DNA from: JASEGV01 sp947085285
GTDB lineage: Bacteria > Bacteroidota > Ignavibacteria > UBA10030 > BY39
Direction of reading: 5' to 3'
NCBI GenBank assembly: GCA_947085285.1
Contig: CAMTVZ010000099.1
Span: forward strand, 1-18,823
Length of the DNA: 18,823 bases
In this document: positions 1-7,623 of the stretch, in pieces
How positions within the stretch are numbered: position 1 is the first letter of the stretch
Layout: every line of letters begins with the position of its first letter
Program-made: the position numbers and the translations under genes
Notes under the pieces: model-generated
The model's database searches: none
The model's input: the letters and a program-made list of their open reading frames with translations, nothing else
What the model was told of the DNA's origin: nothing

Positions 1-827
1 ACCGCGTCGATTCTTCAAATTTAAAAACCGATTATTTGAGAAATTTTATCAGGCTTAAGCTGCTTCCGACTATACGCGAAAATATTAATCCGAATATTTC
101 AGCTACTTTAGGAAGAACTGGAATTCTATTTTCAGAGCTTGAAGATTTTTTAGCTGAAGAAGTGCGCCGCCAACTCCCCGATATTATTATTCAAAAGTTG
201 GAAGATGAAGAAATTGTAATTGACCTGGATAAACTCCACAGCAAACCCGAATTTATTCAAGAACATTTCTTAAATAAAATTGCAAAAGATTTTACTCGAT
301 CTGAGCTAAATTTTAGTACAGTTCGTGCGATATACAAAACAACAAATTCAGAAACCGGAACATATTGTTCAATAAAATCGGATATAGTATTCTACAAAGA
401 CAGGAGCAGAGGTGTTTTCAAACATATAAAACCACCAAAACCGTTCAGAGATGAGATACTGATTAATAAGAGTTACGATTTAGAAAAATATTACTTTTCG
501 TCTGAGTTTGTCGATGAAGCGAAATTCGAAAAAAATCCTAACATCGAATTCATCGACGCCGATTTAACAGGAGAAAAATTGATAATGAGAAACTGGCGCG
601 ATGGCGATTGGTTTTTCCCTTTTGGAATGCAGGGGAAGAAAAAAGTGAGCGATTTTTTTATAGACGAAAAAATTCCGATATTTAGGAAGAATTCAATACC
701 GATCCTCGAATCCGATGGCAAAATTGTATGGGTCTGTGGCTTGAGATTAGATGATAGATTTAAAATTACAGATTCAACAAAGAGAATATTAAAACTTAAG
801 TTCAATTTAAAAACTAACCAAATATGA
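1..827 (+). CDS. tilS: tRNA(Ile)-lysidine synthase, 3' part (partial)
   Basis: TilS attaches lysine to C34 of the tRNA-Ile with a CAU anticodon so that it reads AUA codons; it is essential in most bacteria. The reading frame is open from base 3, so the real start and the N-terminal ATP-binding SGGxDS region lie outside the window. A TTG at 36 is an internal codon, not the start. The first visible residues (RVDSSN, then RNFIRLKLLP) match the family motif D.SN.....RN.IR..L.P that closes the catalytic domain. The C-terminal TilS domain runs from about 575 to 815 and is clear: RDGDWFFPFGMQGKKKVSDF, then IVWVCGLRLDDRFKITDSTK. The stop overlaps the hpt start by 4 nt (ATGA), which suggests translational coupling. 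The visible part looks intact. Confidence 0.93.
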   Translation, partial: RVDSSNLKTDYLRNFIRLKLLPTIRENINPNISATLGRTGILFSELEDFLAEEVRRQLPDIIIQKLEDEEIVIDLDKLHSKPEFIQEHFLNKIAKDFTRSELNFSTVRAIYKTTNSETGTYCSIKSDIVFYKDRSRGVFKHIKPPKPFRDEILINKSYDLEKYYFSSEFVDEAKFEKNPNIEFIDADLTGEKLIMRNWRDGDWFFPFGMQGKKKVSDFFIDEKIPIFRKNSIPILESDGKIVWVCGLRLDDRFKITDSTKRILKLKFNLKTNQI

Positions 828-1372
828 AGAAAGAATTTACAATTAACAACGACCGGTTTAAGTTGTATATTTCGGAAGCAAGACTGAAAAAGAGAATCTC
901 TCAAATTGCAAAGAAAATAAGCAAAGATTATAAAGGGAGCATTCCAATTTTTATTGGAGTTCTAAACGGGTCGTTTATCTTTTTCTCCGATTTAGTTCGC
1001 CAGCTTAGCATTGATTGTGAAGTCGATTTTCTGAAACTCTCAAGCTACGGTGATGCCAAGATAAGTTCAGGGAATATAAAAATGCTAAAAGAATTGAACT
1101 GTCAAATTGATGGCAGAGATATAATTATAGTTGAGGATATTGTAGATTCCGGTTTATCAATCGACTTTATTAAAAATTTAATCAATAAACAAAATCCAAA
1201 ATCACTAAAAGTTGTTACCCTCCTGTTAAAAAAGGACGTCGCTAAAATAAATTTTTCAATCGATTATGTAGGTTTTAAAATACCTTCCTACTTCGTAGTC
1301 GGTTATGGACTCGATTATGCACAACGGGTAAGACATCTGCGAGCAATCTATAAATTAGAAGAAAATAAATAG
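824..1372 (+). CDS. hpt: Hypoxanthine phosphoribosyltransferase
   Basis: This cytosolic purine-salvage enzyme makes IMP (and usually GMP) from hypoxanthine or guanine plus PRPP. The 182-residue length is typical. The 13-residue PRPP-binding motif IIIVEDIVDSGLS spans residues about 100-112. Also present are the LNGSFIFFSDL segment (47-57), the flexible SSYGD loop (73-77) that closes over the active site, and the C-terminal signature VGYGLDYAQRVRHL (159-172). The ATG overlaps the tilS stop by 4 nt. There is no obvious Shine-Dalgarno sequence, so coupling to tilS is likely. The tilS-hpt-ftsH order is found in many unrelated bacteria. No key residue appears to be missing. Strict hypoxanthine versus guanine preference cannot be read from the sequence. 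Confidence 0.95.
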   Translation: MKKEFTINNDRFKLYISEARLKKRISQIAKKISKDYKGSIPIFIGVLNGSFIFFSDLVRQLSIDCEVDFLKLSSYGDAKISSGNIKMLKELNCQIDGRDIIIVEDIVDSGLSIDFIKNLINKQNPKSLKVVTLLLKKDVAKINFSIDYVGFKIPSYFVVGYGLDYAQRVRHLRAIYKLEENK

Positions 1373-1373
1373 C

Positions 1374-3377
1374 ATGGAATACAAAAATCAACAAAAACAA
1401 AATAAATTTAAATCGGGTAAAAACCCACGAAATGGTGACGAGTTCAATTGGGATAAATTAGGACGCGTCCTTTTAACTTGGTTAACGATACTTGTAGTCA
1501 TCTTCTTCATCATGGTAATCGCCAAAACTACAGGGCCCAAAGAATTCGAGCTCTCGTATCCCAGTTACTTAGAACTATTAAAGCAAAGGGAAATTAAAGA
1601 AGCATCTCTGAAAAAATCAGATTATGGCCATTATACATTACACGCTACACTTAAACGCGAAAAACATCTTAAATTGGTCGATGGTAAATATTCGATGGTA
1701 GAAAAATTTTGGACTAATCTCCCCTATCTTGAAAAAGAAACAATCGATTCGTTGAATGCATCGGGCATCACATACAGAATAGAGCGGGAAGATAGTACTT
1801 GGACGAATGTTTTGATAACCATACTACCATGGGTTTTGATATTGGGTATTTGGTTATATTTTATGAGGCGAATGCAAGGCGGAGGTGGAACTAAAGGTAT
1901 TTTTTCGTTTGGTAAAAGCAAAGCTAAGATGCTGACCAGCGAACATCAACGCTTCACATTTCAAGATGTAGCCGGTGCCGACGAGGCAAAGATTGAACTT
2001 CAGGAAATAATTGAATTTTTAAAAGAACCCGCCAAGTTTCAAAAGTTAGGGGGTAAAATTCCGCGTGGTGTTTTATTGCTTGGACCACCGGGCACAGGAA
2101 AAACATTATTAGCACGCGCAGTTGCCGGCGAAGCTGGTGTTCCGTTCTTTACTATTTCGGGGGCTGATTTCGTAGAAATGTTTGTGGGTGTAGGTGCAAG
2201 CCGAGTTCGAGATCTCTTTGAAACGGGGAAAAAAAACGCCCCTTGTATAATATTTATTGATGAAATTGATGCTGTTGGACGTCATCGCGGAGCCGGATTA
2301 GGCGGAGGACACGACGAACGAGAACAAACATTGAATGCTCTCCTCGTAGAGATGGACGGCTTCGAACAAAACAGCGGAGTTATAATTATAGCTGCTACTA
2401 ACAGGCCCGACGTTCTCGATCCAGCTTTGATGCGACCCGGTCGATTCGATCGGATGGTAGTGGTTGACCGTCCAGATGTGAAAGGACGCGAAGGAATTTT
2501 AAAAGTCCATACACGAAATATTCCATTAGCCCCCGATGTTCGACTCGATGTGCTTGCCAAAGGGACCCCCGGACTTGCCGGTGCAGAGTTATCGAATCTT
2601 GTTAACGAAGCTGCATTATTAGCGGCAAGGCAAAATTCGCAATCGGTTACTATGCGTCACTTCGAAGAAGCCAAAGATAAAGTGATGATGGGTACAGAAC
2701 GTAAAAGCATGATAATCAGCGATACAGAAAAGAAAGTAACTGCTTACCACGAATCAGGTCACGTTTTAGTTGCAAAATTGATCCCTGAAGCCGACCCAGT
2801 TCATAAGGTAACAATAATTCCGCGTGGACGAGCTCTCGGTTTAACCACCTATCTTCCAATAGACGAAAAGCATACTTATTCCAAAGATTATCTAATGGCA
2901 ATGATTACATATGCACTCGGAGGGCGGGCAGCCGAAAAAATTGTATTTAATAAATTAACCACTGGGGCTGGTAATGATATCGAACGGGCAACTGCACTGA
3001 GTCGAAAAATGGTATGCGAATGGGGTATGAGCGATGTGTTAGGACCTCTAAATTATGGACAGAAAGAAGAAGAATTATTTCTTGGTCGTGAAATAACAAG
3101 GTCGAAGAATTATTCTGAAGCCACTGCAGTTGCAATCGATCAGGAAATTAAAAGAATAGTTGATACTTGTATGCAACGTGCTGAAGAATTAATAAATTCT
3201 AATATTGACAAGCTACACTCAATAGCAACTGCTTTGCTTGAACGTGAAATTTTAGATGGCAACGAAATCGATATCCTGATTCGTGGCGAATATTTACCCC
3301 CTGTCGGAAACAGCCATACTACCGAAAAACCGCAGGAAGTAACTCCAGCACAAGATGCCGAGTCTGTAGATAAATAG
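1374..3377 (+). CDS. ftsH: ATP-dependent zinc metalloprotease FtsH
   Basis: FtsH is the membrane-anchored hexameric AAA+ protease that degrades damaged membrane proteins and some short-lived regulators. The 667 residues show the full architecture. There is a transmembrane segment at about 32-50, a periplasmic domain to about 143, and a second transmembrane segment at about 145-164. The AAA module follows, with Walker A GPPGTGKT (237-244), pore loop FVG (270-272), Walker B IIFIDE (292-297) and arginine fingers R357 and R360. The metalloprotease domain has HESGH (459-463) and the third zinc ligand D535. A glycine-rich linker (169-172) follows TM2, and a short polar tail from about 643 is poorly conserved in the family. 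The ATG lies one base after the hpt stop. All catalytic residues are present. Confidence 0.98.
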   Translation: MEYKNQQKQNKFKSGKNPRNGDEFNWDKLGRVLLTWLTILVVIFFIMVIAKTTGPKEFELSYPSYLELLKQREIKEASLKKSDYGHYTLHATLKREKHLKLVDGKYSMVEKFWTNLPYLEKETIDSLNASGITYRIEREDSTWTNVLITILPWVLILGIWLYFMRRMQGGGGTKGIFSFGKSKAKMLTSEHQRFTFQDVAGADEAKIELQEIIEFLKEPAKFQKLGGKIPRGVLLLGPPGTGKTLLARAVAGEAGVPFFTISGADFVEMFVGVGASRVRDLFETGKKNAPCIIFIDEIDAVGRHRGAGLGGGHDEREQTLNALLVEMDGFEQNSGVIIIAATNRPDVLDPALMRPGRFDRMVVVDRPDVKGREGILKVHTRNIPLAPDVRLDVLAKGTPGLAGAELSNLVNEAALLAARQNSQSVTMRHFEEAKDKVMMGTERKSMIISDTEKKVTAYHESGHVLVAKLIPEADPVHKVTIIPRGRALGLTTYLPIDEKHTYSKDYLMAMITYALGGRAAEKIVFNKLTTGAGNDIERATALSRKMVCEWGMSDVLGPLNYGQKEEELFLGREITRSKNYSEATAVAIDQEIKRIVDTCMQRAEELINSNIDKLHSIATALLEREILDGNEIDILIRGEYLPPVGNSHTTEKPQEVTPAQDAESVDK

Positions 3378-3380
3378 TAG

Positions 3381-4040
3381 ATGTTCGAGCATATTCAAAA
3401 TATCGAAAAGAATTATAAGATAGAATTTATACGGAAAAGTATCCATTTCTGTTCCCTCTCGATTCCTGTTGTTTATTTTTTCATTGATAAAATAACAGCA
3501 CTCAGTATCTTAATTCCACTTACAACATTGTTCGTGGTTTCTGATTTAGCCAGATATTATTATCAGCCTGCTGCAAAATTGTTCTATAAATTTTTCGGCT
3601 GGCTCCTGCGCGATTACGAAATAGATAATAAACGGAAACGCCTTAACGGTGCTTCGAATATTTTAATCTCAGCGATAATTTGTATAATCATTTTCCCGAA
3701 AATTTTTACCGTTACTGCTTTCACGGTTCTAATTTTATCTGACTCCGCAGCTGCTTTAGTCGGACGACGTTTCGGCAAACGAAAATTCTTCAAAAAAAGT
3801 CTTGAAGGAAGCCTGGCTTTTGTAGGGGGCGGCTTAATTGCAATCCTCTTAACACCAAAAGTTGATTATTTTTATGCTGAATACTTAATAGCAGCATTCG
3901 CTGTAGTAGTTGCAGCCTTTTTTGAAGCCGCTTCGGTTGTTATAGACGATAATTACACCGTACCCATAAGCATCGGCTTCGTTATGTGGATACTTTATTC
4001 TCTCTTCTTACCAACATTTAACATTTATTTATTAGGATAA
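3381..4040 (+). CDS. CTP-dependent polyprenol/diacylglycerol kinase-like membrane protein (SEC59/DGK1 family)
   Basis: This is a 219-residue polytopic membrane protein, with about six hydrophobic segments, of the dolichol/phytol/diacylglycerol kinase superfamily. These enzymes phosphorylate a lipid alcohol with CTP. Visible family motifs are E15..RK..H22 in the first helix, RLNGAS at 87-92, LSDSAAALVGRRFGK at 119-133, KSLEGS at 139-144 and the late DDN at 189-191 before the last helix. The substrate cannot be decided; undecaprenol, diacylglycerol or an isoprenoid alcohol are all possible. The gene starts three bases after the ftsH stop, in the same reading frame, separated only by a second TAG. 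It lies in the tilS-hpt-ftsH operon, so it is probably expressed constitutively. The family call is firm; the exact reaction is inferred. Confidence 0.82.
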   Translation: MFEHIQNIEKNYKIEFIRKSIHFCSLSIPVVYFFIDKITALSILIPLTTLFVVSDLARYYYQPAAKLFYKFFGWLLRDYEIDNKRKRLNGASNILISAIICIIIFPKIFTVTAFTVLILSDSAAALVGRRFGKRKFFKKSLEGSLAFVGGGLIAILLTPKVDYFYAEYLIAAFAVVVAAFFEAASVVIDDNYTVPISIGFVMWILYSLFLPTFNIYLLG

Positions 4041-4043
4041 TCT

Positions 4044-4529
4044 ATGAAAGTATATTTATCGGGCGGAATGGAATACGCCGACGGAGAAGGATTTCAGTGG
4101 CGACAAGAACTCCAAACCTGGATTGAACAAAACCTCAAGCACGAATGCTTTAATCCCAATCATGAAAGTAATATTTTTTTCGAAAAACATTATCCTTCAG
4201 TAAATTTTCGGGATTTAAAAACAGAAAATATCGACCTATACAAAACTATAGCTACAAAATTAGTTGAGATAGATAGCAATGAGATTGCTAACAATACAGA
4301 CTACTTGATTTGCTATTGGGATAACGGAGCCGCAAAAGGTGCTGGTACTAAGGGGGAATTAACAATGGCAAAATATTTTGGGAAACCTGTTTATTTAGTT
4401 ACCTCGTTTGAATTATCAGATATCCCTGGCTGGATTTTGGGCTGCACAACAGAATTTTTTAAAAGTTTTGATGAATTGAAAGAGTTTTTAAAAAAGCGGT
4501 TTATTTCCCAACCGACGGGTGTTGAATAA
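4044..4529 (+). CDS. Nucleoside 2-deoxyribosyltransferase-like protein
   Basis: A 161-residue cytosolic protein related to the nucleoside 2-deoxyribosyltransferase superfamily. Relatives transfer or hydrolyse deoxyribose or ribose N-glycosidic bonds. The fold markers are the N-terminal MKVYLSGGM strand and loop, a central EIDSNEIANNTDYLICYW block (75-92), and GAGTKGELTMA at 99-109, which matches the catalytic Gly-Thr-x-x-Glu region (E105 as the presumed nucleophile). The segment PVYLV then leads to a short C-terminal helix. It starts 3 nt after the preceding stop and ends the left operon. Being near hpt, a role in base or nucleoside salvage or in hydrolysing unusual nucleotides is possible. 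That is inference, and some members of this superfamily have no known activity. Confidence 0.68.
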   Translation: MKVYLSGGMEYADGEGFQWRQELQTWIEQNLKHECFNPNHESNIFFEKHYPSVNFRDLKTENIDLYKTIATKLVEIDSNEIANNTDYLICYWDNGAAKGAGTKGELTMAKYFGKPVYLVTSFELSDIPGWILGCTTEFFKSFDELKEFLKKRFISQPTGVE

Positions 4530-4563
4530 AAAGTAACAATATAAATTGCTTTTATATCTTTAC

Positions 4564-4593
4564 AAGAGACTTTTTGTCCAGCCCCTCTTTTTT
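4564..4593 (+). terminator. Possible weak terminator of the left operon
   Basis: The 5-bp arms AAGAG (4564-4568) and CTCTT (4585-4589) run into a six-T stretch (4588-4593), about 35 nt after the last stop of the + strand block. An AT-only hairpin (ATATAAA 4539-4545, TTTATAT 4551-4557) lies just before it. The stem is short, so this is only a candidate, supported by its place between convergent operons. Confidence 0.3.
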
Positions 4594-4605
4594 ATCAACG
4601 TTTCA

Positions 4606-4632
4606 GTTCACGTGGTGAGCTTAGCGAACCAT
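4606..4632. repeat. REP-like short dispersed element (single copy in window)
   Basis: This segment starts with GTTCACGTGG, has a central GAGCTT and ends GCGAACCAT. GTTC and GAAC form its outer ends, and a CACGTG palindrome sits at 4609-4614. It resembles the short 'GTTC..GTGAGCTT..CGAAC' intergenic motif that I recall as repeated in many bacterial genomes. It is noticeably more GC-rich than its surroundings and lies in the gap between two convergent gene blocks, where such elements are commonly found. No second copy was noticed here, so its repetitive nature is inferred. Confidence 0.35.
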
Positions 4633-4692
4633 ACCGTAATGCGAGTATTCTTGATATTCACTATTTAACTAATGCATGGATTTAGGATAATT

Positions 4693-4730
4693 ATAAAATT
4701 TCACACAATCCATAACTGAAAAAATTTTAT
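4693..4730 (-). terminator. Inverted repeat after the right operon, possible terminator
   Basis: A perfect 9-bp inverted repeat, ATAAAATTT (4693-4701) and AAATTTTAT (4722-4730), with a 20-nt loop begins 2 nt after the stop of the Fe-S oxidoreductase gene. A second, mutually exclusive repeat overlaps it (ATGGATT 4676-4682, AATCCAT 4707-4713). The stems are AT-only or mixed, and in such AT-rich DNA they could arise by chance. Confidence 0.28.
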
Positions 4731-4731
4731 C

Positions 4732-6690
4732 TTAATTTTCAAGAGCTTCAGCAACCAACTCGGCAATATCTTTCACCGATACTCTATCGCCAGCTTCTTT
4801 ATCTTTCACACCGTCGGTAAGCATAGTTAAACAAAACGGGCATGCTGTGCCGATAACATCCGGGGCAAGGGCAAGCGCTTCTTCAGTCCGTTCGATATTT
4901 ACTCGTTTACCTACATTTTCTTCCATGAACATTCTTGACCCGCCAGCTCCGCAGCAAAACCCTTTATCCTTTGACCGTTCCATCTCGAGACATTTATCTC
5001 CTGTAATGTTTTTTATAACTTCGCGTGGCGAATCGTAAATATCATTATACCTTCCTAAATAACACGAATCGTGGTAAGTTATCTTCCGAGAACCATCTGC
5101 CGATATGTGAATCTTCTTATCGTTTATCAAATTCAAAATAAAATCGGTGTGGTGAATAACTTCGTAGTTGCCGCCAAATTGTGGGTATTCGTTCTTCAGT
5201 GCATTAAAACAGTGTGGGCAGGCAGTTACAATTTTACGGATGTTGTATTTATTGAGTGTAGTTACATTCTCGTTGATTAGCATTTGGGCAAGATATTCGT
5301 TCCCCGCTCGGCGTGCTGAATCGCCTGTACATTTCTCTTCGTTCCCCAAAATTGCAAATTTTATATTAGCTTTTTTCAAAATTTTCACAATTGCACGTGT
5401 AACGTTTTTAGCTCGCTCGTCGAAAGAACCGGCACAGCCGACCCAGAACAAAATTTCAGCATCTTGAGTTTGCGAAAACAGAGGAACATCCAAGCCTTCA
5501 GCCCACTCAGCTCTTGATGCTGAACTGAAAGCCCACGGGGTATAATTTCGTTCAAGATTTTGGAAAGTAACCTGCAGTTCTTTTGGGAAACGCGATTCGT
5601 TCAAAACCAAATATCGTCTCATCTCGATAATCGAATCGACATGCTCGATCATCACAGGACATTCTTCCATACACGCCATACAAGTTGTGCACGCCCATAA
5701 TTCGTCCTCGTTGATGTAAGTATCAACTAACTGTTTGTTTAAGGTCTGCTTCGGTGCAGTTCCCTTCTCAAGAATCCGATGTCGCATATCTTCGAATATT
5801 TTACGTGGCGAAAGAGGTTTCCCTGTTATGTTAGCAGGACATACTGAATCGCATCTACCGCATTCAGTACAGGTGTAACTATCTAACAGCTGTTTCCATG
5901 TAAAATCTTCAACATCCGAAGCACCGAATTTCGTTAAAGTTTCGTCGTTTAAATTGATTGATTTAAGTGTTCCCTTTGGTGTCAACTTCGAAAAATAAAC
6001 ATTAGGAATTGACGTTAACACATGCAAATGCTTTGAATAAGGAAGATAATTTAGAAACAATAGAACTAAGCCGATATGTATCCACCAAAAGAGATGATAA
6101 AATATTTTTTGTGTTTCGATTCCGAGTGAAGAGAAGATTGGTATTATGTTTACTGAGACAAAATTAGCAGAGTTAACTGAATTGTTAACCAACATTTTAG
6201 TGGCACTTTGTCCGAATGTAGAAAGCATAATAAACAGAATCATCGTTAAGATGAAGTAAGCTTCTGTGGATGAATGATTTTCGAAACGTTTTGGCTTTAA
6301 AACGATTCTGCGGAAGAAAGCATATATGACGGAAAGAGTTACCAGAAGAGCAAATAATTCCTGTAAGAATATTAACGGAGAATGGAACTTTCCTAAAAAG
6401 GAGAAAGAGAAACCTGAATAAAAACCCTCACCTATTGACTCTACAATTGCACTCAATAAAACAACAAAACCCCAGAAGATAAAAAAGTGCATTAAGCCCG
6501 CTAATGGTTCTCGAAGTAGTTTGGTTTGACCGAATGCAACAATTAATACACGTTTTAGACGTTCGATGGGTTTATCAAATCGATTTTCTTTACGACCATA
6601 TTTTAAATACGAGATTAATCTTCTTACATTATAAACGAAAAAAGAAATCGAAAGAATGAATACTAAGATGAATACAATATTGTTAATCAT
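4732..6690 (-). CDS. Membrane-bound HdrD/FadF-like iron-sulfur oxidoreductase
   Basis: This 652-residue fusion joins a membrane domain, a ferredoxin domain and two CCG domains. Residues 1-217 carry about five hydrophobic helices with histidines (H68, H103, H199, H205) suited to b-type heme, like a nitrate-reductase gamma or HdrE subunit. Two 4Fe-4S motifs follow: C274, C277, C280, C284 and C334, C337, C340, C344. The HdrD-type CCG domains use C419, C454, C491, C494 and C543, C579, C580, C617, C620. This layout matches FadF-like and ETF:(mena)quinone oxidoreductase proteins, which pass electrons from an electron-transfer flavoprotein to the quinone pool. No etfAB or acyl-CoA dehydrogenase gene is nearby, so the donor is unknown. 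It starts 9 nt after phzF and is the last gene of the right block. The family is secure; the partner is inferred. Confidence 0.85.
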   Translation of the reverse strand: MINNIVFILVFILSISFFVYNVRRLISYLKYGRKENRFDKPIERLKRVLIVAFGQTKLLREPLAGLMHFFIFWGFVVLLSAIVESIGEGFYSGFSFSFLGKFHSPLIFLQELFALLVTLSVIYAFFRRIVLKPKRFENHSSTEAYFILTMILFIMLSTFGQSATKMLVNNSVNSANFVSVNIIPIFSSLGIETQKIFYHLFWWIHIGLVLLFLNYLPYSKHLHVLTSIPNVYFSKLTPKGTLKSINLNDETLTKFGASDVEDFTWKQLLDSYTCTECGRCDSVCPANITGKPLSPRKIFEDMRHRILEKGTAPKQTLNKQLVDTYINEDELWACTTCMACMEECPVMIEHVDSIIEMRRYLVLNESRFPKELQVTFQNLERNYTPWAFSSASRAEWAEGLDVPLFSQTQDAEILFWVGCAGSFDERAKNVTRAIVKILKKANIKFAILGNEEKCTGDSARRAGNEYLAQMLINENVTTLNKYNIRKIVTACPHCFNALKNEYPQFGGNYEVIHHTDFILNLINDKKIHISADGSRKITYHDSCYLGRYNDIYDSPREVIKNITGDKCLEMERSKDKGFCCGAGGSRMFMEENVGKRVNIERTEEALALAPDVIGTACPFCLTMLTDGVKDKEAGDRVSVKDIAELVAEALEN

Positions 6691-6699
6691 ATTTCTACT

Positions 6700-7617
6700 C
6701 TAATGTTTATTTGGAATAAGCATATCAGTTTCGAAAATAGTAACAGCATACCCACCGATTTTCACCGATTTGGCTTTATCATTTTCGACAGAAAGGGTAA
6801 CATTTATTCTCCCTTTTCTTCCGAGTACATCTCCTTGCTCTGCTATATAAGTTGCTACACCATCGAGCGGTTCTAAAATTTTATTTTCATATAAATAAAC
6901 TGCCAGATGTCCGTGCGCCGAAGCAGTTACCGGATCTTCCTGTATTCCTTTGTTTGGGGCAAAAAACCGCATATGTATCGACGACTCCCTATCAATCGTT
7001 TCTTGTGTAAATACACATACTCCATGCATATTCCTTTGATTCAAGAAATTACTCAGTGCAAAATAATTTGGTTTTATGGTATATAACACATGCAGTCTTC
7101 TAATCGGAACTATAAGAAACTCGGTTCGGAGAATTAATACTTTCGGCTCGATATCACTATAGTGAAGTTGTAATATTCGAGCAACATCTAATTTTTGTGC
7201 TTGATAGCGTTCGAATTTAGTTGGAACGTCTAATCCTATATTAATACTAATTTTTTCTTCTGTTTTATTAACTTCGACGGGTAATATTGCTGTTTGCGTT
7301 TCGAGTCGGAATTTATAATCCCCAGGTTTTTCCATCCCGTACAAACCATCTTCAGCAAGTGAATGGAAAGCCGCAATCGTTGCATGCCCGCAAAGTGTTA
7401 CCTCGTTGAATGGAGAAAACAATCGTATCCGTAAATCAGCTTCCGGAACAGTTGGGGGTAAAACAAATGCCGTCTCTGATAGATTCATTTCACGTGCTAT
7501 GGTTTGCATCTGATTTGAATCAAGTTTCGACGCATCGTTTACTACTCCTGCTGGGTTTCCTTGAAAAGGTGTTGCTGTGAATGCATCTATTTGTTTTATA
7601 CGAATTCTGTTTACCAT
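6700..7617 (-). CDS. PhzF-like isomerase/epimerase
   Basis: A 305-residue member of the PhzF family with a diaminopimelate-epimerase-like fold. In phenazine producers PhzF isomerises a dihydroxyanthranilate intermediate; most members, as here, sit away from phenazine genes and have unknown substrates. The usual catalytic glutamate is present in MNLSETAFVL (E48). Also present are the FNEVTLCGHATIA motif (70-82) and the second half-domain motif EDPVTASAHGHLAVYL (227-242) with D228. The length is normal for the family, with two pseudo-symmetric halves. It begins 6 nt after the YjbQ-like gene and runs 9 nt ahead of the Fe-S oxidoreductase gene. No phenazine or shikimate genes are near, so no pathway is assigned. 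Confidence 0.88.
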   Translation of the reverse strand: MVNRIRIKQIDAFTATPFQGNPAGVVNDASKLDSNQMQTIAREMNLSETAFVLPPTVPEADLRIRLFSPFNEVTLCGHATIAAFHSLAEDGLYGMEKPGDYKFRLETQTAILPVEVNKTEEKISINIGLDVPTKFERYQAQKLDVARILQLHYSDIEPKVLILRTEFLIVPIRRLHVLYTIKPNYFALSNFLNQRNMHGVCVFTQETIDRESSIHMRFFAPNKGIQEDPVTASAHGHLAVYLYENKILEPLDGVATYIAEQGDVLGRKGRINVTLSVENDKAKSVKIGGYAVTIFETDMLIPNKH

Positions 7618-7623
7618 TAAAAA

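Noticed and set aside
36..38. TTG as the start of a 263-residue protein
   Set aside because: The frame is open to the left edge and encodes TilS motif residues upstream of this codon, so the gene is simply cut by the window edge.
491..904. 137-codon open frame on the - strand over tilS and hpt
   Set aside because: It spans the junction of two solid genes in antisense and has low-complexity hydrophobic content; no support as a gene.
2226..2242. Slippery-looking A AAA AAC run inside ftsH, flanked by GGGG and CCCC, as a programmed frameshift site
   Set aside because: The zero frame encodes the conserved Lys-Lys-Asn-Ala-Pro segment just before Walker B, and the full protease domain follows in frame. 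Nothing in the alternative frames looks like a functional extension.
5168..5467. 99-codon open frame on the + strand opposite the Fe-S oxidoreductase
   Set aside because: Antisense to the CCG domains, with no recognisable motif and no ribosome-binding site.
6700..7617. Part of a phenazine biosynthesis cluster, from the PhzF match
   Set aside because: No other phenazine or chorismate-modifying gene is in the window, and PhzF-like proteins are common outside such clusters.
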